The notes under the pieces are model-generated. The model worked only from the letters and a program-made list of their open reading frames with translations. It was not told the origin of the DNA and made no database searches. A DNA stretch of 64,000 nt from Chloroflexota bacterium (GTDB taxonomy: Bacteria > Chloroflexota > Anaerolineae > Anaerolineales > Villigracilaceae). The DNA is taken from the NCBI GenBank assembly GCA_024434165.1, contig QMIW01000002.1, positions 1 through 64,000 on the forward strand, in the 5' to 3' direction. Positions 57,334-64,000 of this stretch are shown in pieces. Made by a program: the position numbers and the translations under genes. Numbering within the stretch: the stretch's first letter is position 1; every line of letters starts with the position of its first letter.

Positions 57334-57745
57334 CTGTGGTGCGAGTCCCTGTCTTGAGATAAACCTCGCATGTTCCGAGTTGACTTCAACGAACGGACCC
57401 CTCTCCCGTCTACCACTCCGCTACTCTTCGGGTACGATGTCCCCCAACCCCCATTCTGGGGGCAGGGGAGAAGCCAGGCCTCCATCAAACAAGATTATCT
57501 TTGGAACCGATTCGTCTATCATGCAGAAAAGAAACCGACCTCATACCCTCTCCCTTGGGAGCCCCACGGGGGTGCTTCGCGAAGGGGCAAACGGACATGC
57601 CGATCAATCAGGCCAATCAGGGTGAGGTCCAACCCACACGCCGATCAATCGTCGGAATCGGGGGTGAGGTCCATTACGATGCAAGCGCAGGATGGGGGAA
57701 ATACTGGCGTACGCTCAAAGAGCGGTTTGACAAAAATGAGGGGGC
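57334..57745. other. Gene-poor gap between the toxin-antitoxin pair and the AT-rich cassette
   Basis: 412 bases. It contains short hairpins (CCCCATTCTGGGGG at about 57450; CTCCCTTGGGAG at 57550), a short direct repeat (CCGATCAATC near 57599 and 57642), and a low-confidence open frame from 57597 to 57776 that overlaps the next gene. I see no certain gene. It could be the boundary of an insertion. Confidence 0.4.
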
Positions 57746-58468
57746 TTACGTTAATAATTCAACCTTCAGACGCTGATGGGCAAGAGAGACTTTTCCATAG
57801 CGGTATTGCAAATCCTTGATCAGCAGATTAAAGAACTCTGTGGTGTCTTTTGGATTCTCGTCCTTATTCCTTGCTAAGTGAATAATTGCTCTAAATCTAG
57901 GTCGATTTGCAGGATATAGGATTTGATATTCAAACCCTAGGTTTACATCCTTATTAATGCTTTGTGGATCATGGGAGGTAAAGTCCGAGATAAGTTTCTT
58001 GATTTTAGGCGAATTGGCAGATGGTTTCTGAAGTGAGTCTTTCCAAGACAAATCATAGGAAAGATCATAATTCTCATTGTTCTTAGGTTCATTCGTTCGG
58101 AATTCGTTTTTCACAAAAAAATAGAATGATATTTCTCTAAGAAAAGTGAACAGACAATCTTCCTTTGGGCTGGGATCTTTCTTCGAAGATGAGATTAAAG
58201 ACCACAAATATGATTCGAGTTCGCTTCTTAAGTCATTAGTGTATATTGAGTCATGTCTAATTGCGGCTACTAACTCCTCAACTTGATAATTTGGTTGATT
58301 AGTAATGAAAACGTAATTTTTGAACGATACTTTATAGTCTTCGTGTATTTTGACAAACGCCTCCCAAGTTGGTTTAATAAAATTATCATAATACGTATGA
58401 TCCATTTCAGACTTTCGAGCAACAAGTTTCCTGATTAATTCAAGCAGATCTACTACTTCGGATATCAT
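57746..58468 (-). CDS. AT-rich cassette gene 3, unknown function
   Basis: 240 aa. Mostly helical N-terminal half (VVDLLELIRKLVARKSEMDH), an aromatic segment (TFLREISFYFFVKNEF) and a mixed C-terminal part with FEYQILYPANRPRFRAIIHLAR. No family recognised. Codons are A/T-rich, unlike the neighbours. It is transcribed in the same direction as the HEPN-like gene, 68 bases after it. Probably acquired by horizontal transfer. Confidence 0.6.
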   Translation of the reverse strand: MISEVVDLLELIRKLVARKSEMDHTYYDNFIKPTWEAFVKIHEDYKVSFKNYVFITNQPNYQVEELVAAIRHDSIYTNDLRSELESYLWSLISSSKKDPSPKEDCLFTFLREISFYFFVKNEFRTNEPKNNENYDLSYDLSWKDSLQKPSANSPKIKKLISDFTSHDPQSINKDVNLGFEYQILYPANRPRFRAIIHLARNKDENPKDTTEFFNLLIKDLQYRYGKVSLAHQRLKVELLT

Positions 58469-58536
58469 TTTGTTTCTCCTCGAAAGAATTTGGAGCTAAC
58501 GATTTATAACCAATAATAGGAAAATCCATCATATTG

Positions 58537-59343
58537 TCAACCCCTTATGATTTTGGTTTCTACTTCTTCTATACCCAAAGGTGACAAATAAACGATCTCA
58601 TTTGCTTTGTCATATTCAATTAATCGCTCTCCATGAAGTTTAACTAATACATCGCTTTTAAATTCCCTTATGCGTGGATGTTCGACCCACTCGCACAGAT
58701 CTTCCGTAAGCACGCCTGTATCAGGTTCTGTGTAAAGAAGGAGTAAAGTTTGTTGTTTGTAAGAAAGTCCTAACTTCAATACGCGTTTTTTACCAGCAAT
58801 ATTCCATATAAATGGTGATTCCCGTTGAGAAATTGCATCTACGACAGCTTGGGCTTCTTCAAGAGATAGTTTATGATAAATGCGAATCAATTCACAAGTA
58901 ATCCAATCACAAGTGCGGATAATTGTTGCCATATCGATTTGATTAGCTTCAACGTCTCCGCCCACATGCCCTATCCCTCGTTTGCCACGTAGAGTATATA
59001 AATAAATCAGTGCTCGGGGAATAATTACCCGCGTTGATTCGTTTCCGCTTGTTATAGGAAGTTTAATTAATTTCCCACATTCATCGGCAAAGTTTGAAAT
59101 ATGTGTTCCGAAAGGGATAAACGCTCCCGTGAGTTCATTCTGTAAAAACCGCAATATGCCTTCACAAAACTTTCCCGCGCTTAATCCCGCTGCATCCCAT
59201 GACGAATCGCGGCTTGCCCCAGAATATCGCTTTTTCAGTTCCAAATACGCAGTTATTATTTTTTGTCTAAATTTATTTGGAACATTGGAAAGCGCCGTTT
59301 CCAAGTCAATTGAGCTATGTGAAGTACTCGTATTGCCCGTCAT
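58537..59343 (-). CDS. AT-rich cassette gene 2: HEPN-like N-terminus with a C-terminal winged-helix-like part
   Basis: 268 aa. Residues 40-160 are helical and include DAAGLSAGKFCEGILRFL and then R119-G-K-R-G-I-G-H126, which matches the R-x4-6-H motif of HEPN RNases. Residues 185-265 look like a winged helix (YKQQTLLLLYTEPDTGVL, then LCEWVEH and VLVKLHGERLIEYDKA). HEPN RNases are common in defence and toxin systems. Its start overlaps the stop of the next-upstream gene by 29 bases. Function is inference from the motif only. Confidence 0.6.
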   Translation of the reverse strand: MTGNTSTSHSSIDLETALSNVPNKFRQKIITAYLELKKRYSGASRDSSWDAAGLSAGKFCEGILRFLQNELTGAFIPFGTHISNFADECGKLIKLPITSGNESTRVIIPRALIYLYTLRGKRGIGHVGGDVEANQIDMATIIRTCDWITCELIRIYHKLSLEEAQAVVDAISQRESPFIWNIAGKKRVLKLGLSYKQQTLLLLYTEPDTGVLTEDLCEWVEHPRIREFKSDVLVKLHGERLIEYDKANEIVYLSPLGIEEVETKIIRG

Positions 59344-59782
59344 TGTTCTTTTCCCTTTTCAATCTTCCATCACGAACAAATCTAGCAATAGGTCCAGAAA
59401 GTTCATTAGGTTTCAAAGTAGTTGCTTTCTTAGTTTTTGCATGTTCGATAATACTATTTAAAGTTTGGTGTTTGGAAAAGAAATTTTCATCAATCAATGA
59501 TGATAATATCGTCGCGGGTCCTATTGCTCTTGCTTTGGATTTCTTACCTTCAATCTCGGGTGTGCTAGCAGATTTAGTTTTCCTCTTTGGTGACAACTTC
59601 TTCCTATTACTAGAGCGCGTTTTGGGGATTTCGTGTTCCTGGCTAATGCTAACGCCAAGAAATTCACTCAGAACAATTTCCACTACTCTTAACTGAACCG
59701 CTTCAGATTTAAAAGCGTTTACAACTTTTGCTAATTCAGTAAGTTGTATTTTGAGTTCATCAAAATCACGAATAGTTGCCAT
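59315..59782 (-). CDS. AT-rich cassette gene 1: small protein with basic linker and C-terminal winged-helix-like domain
   Basis: 155 aa from ATG 59782 (AGGGAG 8 bases upstream); the frame is open to 59869. Helical N-terminus (ELKIQLTELAKVVNAFKSEAVQ), a Lys/Arg/Ser linker (RKKLSPKRKTKSASTPEIEG) and a C-terminal domain ending LSGPIARFVRDGRLKREKNNDG, which resembles small DNA-binding winged helices. It heads the cassette and overlaps gene 2 by 29 bases, so it is probably its partner, for example an antitoxin or regulator. Confidence 0.55.
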   Translation of the reverse strand: MATIRDFDELKIQLTELAKVVNAFKSEAVQLRVVEIVLSEFLGVSISQEHEIPKTRSSNRKKLSPKRKTKSASTPEIEGKKSKARAIGPATILSSLIDENFFSKHQTLNSIIEHAKTKKATTLKPNELSGPIARFVRDGRLKREKNNDGQYEYFT

Positions 59783-59984
59783 ATCTGCTCTCCCTATCAA
59801 CGAATTTGGACGAAATACGTTGGATGTCATTATACCATTTTCCTGAATTATCTCGTTCTTATTTCTCAATTCACCGTCAGCGTCTCGGGTGGAAGAAATG
59901 CCTGATGGTCGGAATCAACCATCGGCTTGGAAAGAAGCGGGTGCTCTCGATACGCTTCGCTACTCGACCACCAGTATCCACTTT

Positions 59985-62318
59985 CTACTTTCCATTCACA
60001 ATCTCCCACACCCGATTCGAATTCAGCGGGATTTCCAAAATCTCAAAATCCACATCATGTAAAGCGTCTTCCAATGCCTGCGCAAACAGCGGACCGACGG
60101 GGATCGCGCCCGCCTCCCCGGCGCCCTTCACGCCCATCGGGTTGAGCGGCGAGAGCGTTTCGCCGTGTGCAGTTTCGATGCGCGGCACATCCAGGCTGGT
60201 GGGCAGGTGATAATCCATGAACGTGCCGTTGAGCAGCTGCCCATTTTCGTCGTAGGCGAGACGTTCATAAAAGGCGTTACCGATTCCTTGTGCGACACCA
60301 CCGTGAATTTGACCATCGAGAATTAGAGGATTAATCACCTTGCCGCAATCATGCACGACGAGATATTTTTGGATTTTGATTTGCATCGTTTCGGGATCCG
60401 CTTCGAGAATCATCGCGTGGATGCCGCTGGCGGTGGCGCCTCTTTCTGGACCGAAATAGTTGGTCGCCTCCAACCCGGGCTCTGTGCTAGGCTTGACCGC
60501 TCCACGCATCGGATTCGCCTTGCCTGCCAATTCACCCAGTGAAATGGACAGGCGCGGCATGTCCTGCACTTTCACGAAGCCATCTTCGAGTTCGAGTTCC
60601 TCTTCGGGCGCGTTGAGATGTTCGGAGGCAAGTTTGAGAATTTTCTTGCGCACGACCTTTGCGGCCTCGTTGATGGCATTGCCCGCCACGACCGCGCCAC
60701 GGCTGGCAAACGTCCCTGCGCCCCAATAGAACTGGTCGGTGTCGCCCGTGACCACGTCAATCTTATCCACGCTCACGCCGAGCTGCTCTGCAACGATCTG
60801 CGCGTAACTCGTGTAATGACCCTGTCCCTGCGTGCCGACGCCCGTGACGACCGAGACGCGCCCGCTTCCCATCACCTGTACTTTTGCCCCTTCGTAGGGA
60901 CCGATGCCCGTCCCTTCAACATACGCGACGATGCCGATGCCAACGTGTTTGCCTTCGGCGCGTAGTTTCGGCTGTATTTCGTTGACGAATTTGTGATACT
61001 CGATCTTTTCAAGCGTGTGGTCGAGCAGCGGTTCGTAATTTCCGCTGTCGTACACCAGCGGGACAAAATCCTGATAGATGATCTCATTGTTGTACGGGAA
61101 TTGATTTGGCTGGATGAAATTACGCCGTCGGATTTCGGCGCGGTCAATCTTGAGTTCCTTTGCGGCAATGTCCAACAGGCGCTCGATGACAAACGTGCCA
61201 TGCTGACGTCCCGCGCCGCGCTACGGCGTGACGATGGTCTTGCTGGTAAAGACCGCCGTGAACTCGCTGTAATAGTTTCGGATGTCGTACACGCCAAGCG
61301 TGTTGGCTTGCGAGTTGAGTGCCACAGTCAAGCCATACGGAGCATACGCGCCCGTGTCATGCAGAAAGACGTCATGCACGCCGAGAATGCGACCGTCCTT
61401 GTCGAACGCCGCCTCCGCATCGTGAATTTGTCCGCGCTCGTGTGTGGTGGCGACGAAATTCTCGGCGCGGTCTTCGATCCATTTGACGGGGCGGTTCAAC
61501 TTCATCGCCGCCCACGGGACGAGAACTTCCTCTTGATAGAACATCATGATCTTCGGGCCGAATCCGCCGCCGATGAACGGCGCGATGACGCGGACCTGCC
61601 GCTCTGACAGCCCAAGCATGCCCGCCAGCCCGTTTCGAATCACGACGGGAGCCTGAGTGGTGTCCCAGACCGTTAATCTCCCCGCGCGCTTATCCCACTC
61701 CGCGACGATGCCGCGGTTTTCCATCGCCGCGGCGCAGCCGTGCTCGTAATTGAATCGGCGCTTGATGACCAGCGCCGCCTCCTTTTTCGCTGATTCGTAA
61801 TCGCCCTTCGTCTGCACCACATGCGCCGCGACGTTCGAGCCAATCTCTTCATGGATGATTGGACTCTCTGCACCTAAAGCCTTTTCCATATCAACGACGG
61901 CTTCAAGCGGTTCGTAATCCACTTGAATATCCGCCAGCGCATCTTCGGCGATGTAGCGACTCTCCGCCACGACCATCACGATTGGCTCACCCGCAAACTT
62001 GACCTTATCCTTTGCGAGCGGAACTTGAGTCTTTTCATTGAAGATAATATCCTTCACTGGCGGCGGCGAGACGAGCAGTGGTCCAGGCTTCCAGTAATCG
62101 CCCAGGTCATTCGCCGTGTAAACCGCAACTACACCCGCGCGTTGGAGTGCCTGCGAAACATCAATGTTATTTATCTTCGCATGAGCATACGGACTCCGCA
62201 AAAACGCCGCGTGGAGCATGTTAGGCAAATCCACATCGTCCACGTATAAGGCTTGTCCCGTCAGCAGACGCGGGTCTTCGTTACGCTTAATCCGTTCGCC
62301 GAAGTATCGAGTGGTCAT
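59985..62318 (-). pseudogene. Molybdenum hydroxylase large subunit (xanthine dehydrogenase/CoxL family) interrupted by one amber codon
   Basis: Two open frames in the same reading frame, 61221-62318 and up to 59985, join to 777 codons, the full family length. The only interruption is TAG at 61221-61223. It stands where the active-site loop P-Y-RGAGR has Tyr (TP-stop-RGAGRQHGTFVIERLL). Other features are intact: the N-terminal RNEDPRLLTGQALYVDDV, GGGFGPKIMMFYQEE, and GVKGAGEAGAIP with the catalytic Glu near the C-terminus. Loop type agrees with form II CoxL-like enzymes. FAD and FeS subunit genes are not in the window. It could be a recent mutation, a sequencing error or read-through. Confidence 0.85.
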
Positions 62319-62404
62319 AATTCTCCAATTCTCGTTCGTCTAATTCTCCAATCCTCAGACTCACGAAAGCCGAGAATTAGAGAATCATAGAATTTTTCTA
62401 CTTT

Positions 62405-63187
62405 CTACACCCACGCCACCGCTCTGCAAAACGCCGCCTCTCCGCCTTTGAATTTCCATGGGAAGACGCCGAGGGTGATGCGTTTGTTGTGCAGTTCCTT
62501 CAAGCCGATGTCGCCGCCTAGATTCTCCACGTGGATGCAATCGTGCGGGAACAAGGCATTGTGGGTGAGTTGGTATGCTGAATCGGGGAAGAGTTCATCC
62601 ATCTTATCCGCGCCGAATTTCGCTTCCGTCTTCGCACGGACTTTCTGCCAATGCTCTAATCCGCCTTTGCCGAGGAAACGACCAATAGGCAGATTCATAG
62701 GATGATCCGTCGAAATCATATCTACGCCCCAGATGTGGATTTTCTTCTTCAACAGCCAGTCGCAAATGCTGTAATGCGGACCTGGATGGCGATGGATGTA
62801 CTTCTCTTCGTCCGCTTCTTCGCCGAAGAACGAGTACTTGTGCCAGCCTGTGTGAATGAACAATATGTCGCCTTCGCGCACATCCGCCCGCTTTTCGATA
62901 TCTTCAGGCGTAAACAGACCGAGTTCATCGAGCATGTCGCTCAGGTCAACGATGACGCCAGGTCCGTAACACCACTCGATGGGGATTTGGTCAATGGTCT
63001 TGCCTTTGGTCACGAAATGCCGCGGCGCATCCAGGTGCGTGCCCATGTGATTGGAGGTCTGGATGTACTGCGCATTTACTCCCTGTTCCGCTTTGCGCTT
63101 GATGTATTTCACTTCAAATGGCGGGTAGAAGGGCCAGAAGGAACAATCCTGGTTGAGGTCTTGGGATAGATCATAAATCTTAGTCAT
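62405..63187 (-). CDS. Cyclase/kynurenine formamidase family hydrolase
   Basis: 260 aa from ATG 63187, preceded by AAAGGAG. Metal-binding motif HMGTHLDAPRHF, then DILFIHTGWHKY and ISTDHPMNLPIG. The family hydrolyses amides or closes rings (formamidase, isatin hydrolase and others). Next to the DUF1116, DUF2877 and molybdenum hydroxylase genes, an amide or cyclic-ureide substrate is likely. It is read towards the hydroxylase gene with an 86-base gap full of AATTCTCCAATTC words. Confidence 0.85.
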   Translation of the reverse strand: MTKIYDLSQDLNQDCSFWPFYPPFEVKYIKRKAEQGVNAQYIQTSNHMGTHLDAPRHFVTKGKTIDQIPIEWCYGPGVIVDLSDMLDELGLFTPEDIEKRADVREGDILFIHTGWHKYSFFGEEADEEKYIHRHPGPHYSICDWLLKKKIHIWGVDMISTDHPMNLPIGRFLGKGGLEHWQKVRAKTEAKFGADKMDELFPDSAYQLTHNALFPHDCIHVENLGGDIGLKELHNKRITLGVFPWKFKGGEAAFCRAVAWV

Positions 63188-63220
63188 GGGAAACTCCTTT
63201 GTTGAAATCAGATTTGAGAA

Positions 63221-63730
63221 TTAGAGGATTGGAGAATTGGGTGGTGGCGTTTCGAGCCAGGCGATGTCGGTTTCGTCGAAGAAGGTGTTGGGAAAATCAT
63301 CTGGCAGACGTGAGGTGAGATATTCGACAGGGCTTTCTTTCACAGTCTTGGCAACAGTGATTTCCCCCGATTTTTGACCCTTCAGGCTGGAAATATAAAG
63401 GTTGAGTTGACGCGCAATGTCGGTCAAGCGCGTAGCATAGCTTTGCGAATCGGCGGATGGCATCAATTCACGCGCAGAGGCACGATTGAGCCAGTATTTC
63501 GTCTCGAACACACTGCCGCGAGAATAATACAAAAATTGAATCTTCTCCCCAAAATGATAACGCCCAAACGACTCAGCAATGTTTGCTCCGATTGAATCCG
63601 CGGCGCGGGAAATTTGTTTGCCAACTACATCTTTGGCGAAATCGTCCCAATGCGAAGCAACCTTGTATATTGCATCGGCAATTTGTTCGGCGCTTTTCAA
63701 CACTCTTACATCTTCCAATGATGTCGGCAT
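63221..63730 (-). CDS. Four-helix-bundle protein (S23/IVP-type), second copy
   Basis: 169 aa. The family pattern DFAKDVVGKQISRAADSIGANIAESFGRYH, followed by QFLYYSRGSVFETKYWLNRA, is plain. The C-terminal 45 residues (TVKESPVEYLTSRLPDD and so on) are an added tail absent from the other copy at 35708. The tail end is encoded partly by repeat-like DNA (CCAATTCTCCAATCC), again suggesting that a repeat moved the stop. Confidence 0.75.
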   Translation of the reverse strand: MPTSLEDVRVLKSAEQIADAIYKVASHWDDFAKDVVGKQISRAADSIGANIAESFGRYHFGEKIQFLYYSRGSVFETKYWLNRASARELMPSADSQSYATRLTDIARQLNLYISSLKGQKSGEITVAKTVKESPVEYLTSRLPDDFPNTFFDETDIAWLETPPPNSPIL

Positions 63731-63767
63731 ATCAACCTCAATTCTCTAATTCTCCCAATTCTCTTTT

Positions 63768-64000
63768 TTACAACTCATATTTCTCCGCATAAGCAAGCAA
63801 AGCATCCTCGAAAATCTTCAATGGCGGTCTCACCAACCCCGCGCCTACCTGACCAACGCCCGCATTTTTATGAGCGATGCCAGTATTGATGCGCGGCGTG
63901 ATGCCCAACTCCACGACTTTGCGAAGATCAATTCCTGTCGGTGTACCGCGGAAATCGAGTGACGGCATGGTGAAATATTTGCTTTCGGCAAAAGTGATCT
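63768..64000 (-). CDS. DUF1116 protein (AllG-like), C-terminal part only
   Basis: The frame is open to the window edge. The visible 77 residues (FTMPSLDFRGTPTGIDLRKV, then INTGIAHKNAGVGQVGAGLVRPP) match the C-terminus of DUF1116 proteins such as AllG/YlbE, a subunit of the oxamate carbamoyltransferase complex with AllF (FdrA) and AllH. An internal ATG at 63968 is not the true start. The other partners probably lie outside the window. Confidence 0.7.
   Translation of the reverse strand, partial: ITFAESKYFTMPSLDFRGTPTGIDLRKVVELGITPRINTGIAHKNAGVGQVGAGLVRPPLKIFEDALLAYAEKYEL

Noticed and set aside
57597-57776. 59-residue plus-strand frame beginning MPINQANQGEVQ
   Set aside because: Overlaps the end of the 240-aa gene and has no ribosome binding site or family; possibly a remnant at the cassette border.

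Overview
The window looks like chromosome of a Chloroflexota bacterium, most likely Anaerolineae. This is inferred from gene content and protein style, not from a marker-gene phylogeny. The clues are many lipoproteins with Pro/Thr-rich spacers after the lipobox, a DUF7482 lipoprotein, a pyrophosphate-type phosphofructokinase, a heme-fused copper nitrite reductase, and very many short palindromic intergenic repeats. Most of the sequence is GC-rich, with one clearly AT-rich patch near 57.7-59.9 kb. There is no rRNA and no CRISPR array. One intact tRNA (Pro-UGG) and one degenerate tRNA-like sequence are present.

Layout. 0.2-2.8 kb: rnhB, a glycosyltransferase and two unknown genes (minus strand). 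2.9-6.4 kb: a GIY-YIG gene abutting tRNA-Pro, an esterase lipoprotein, galE and small genes. 6.5-15.5 kb: a denitrification and copper block. On the minus strand a Crp/Fnr regulator gene is followed by a DUF1858-like gene and a four-domain NirK. Divergent from it on the plus strand are csoR, a cupredoxin, copZ, copA, a YHS protein, a DUF7482 lipoprotein, a UreH/TauE-cupredoxin fusion and a second HMA chaperone. The obvious reading is that copper homeostasis and NirK copper supply are encoded side by side. 15.6-24.2 kb: a kinase, rarD, an epimerase, PPi-type pfk, a UbiA prenyltransferase, an ACR3 arsenite pump and type II NADH dehydrogenase with two Rex-like operators. 24.3-32.2 kb: a broken DUF3592 gene, a PAS/HD-GYP phosphodiesterase, an alpha-amylase and assorted metabolic genes.

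32.3-38.5 kb: genes for a 2-oxoacid dehydrogenase complex (fused E1, E2, E3), interspersed with a four-helix-bundle gene and a methyltransferase gene. 38.6-51.2 kb: a tightly packed, mostly overlapping eight-gene operon with an ABC exporter, MoxR ATPase, DUF58 and two large membrane VWA proteins, probably an envelope protein assembly system. 51.2-56.6 kb: acyl-CoA ligase, an odd ABC permease, a flap-type exonuclease, DUF2877 (AllH-like), DinB and NmrA-like genes. 56.7-59.8 kb: a PIN/RHH toxin-antitoxin pair followed by an AT-rich three-gene cassette of unknown function, one member of which has a HEPN-like motif. 60.0-64.0 kb: a molybdenum hydroxylase large subunit broken by one amber codon, a cyclase-family hydrolase, a four-helix-bundle protein and the C-terminus of a DUF1116 (AllG-like) protein. 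Together with DUF2877 this suggests a purine/allantoin/oxamate-type catabolic locus invaded by the AT-rich cassette.

Two themes run through the window. First, short palindromic repeats are everywhere, including a MITE-like element present in two inverted copies. Some appear to have entered coding regions in frame (CopA, E2 linkers, DUF2877). Second, two unrelated genes are interrupted by TAG exactly where a conserved tyrosine is expected. All functions are assigned by reading motifs; no database search was run.
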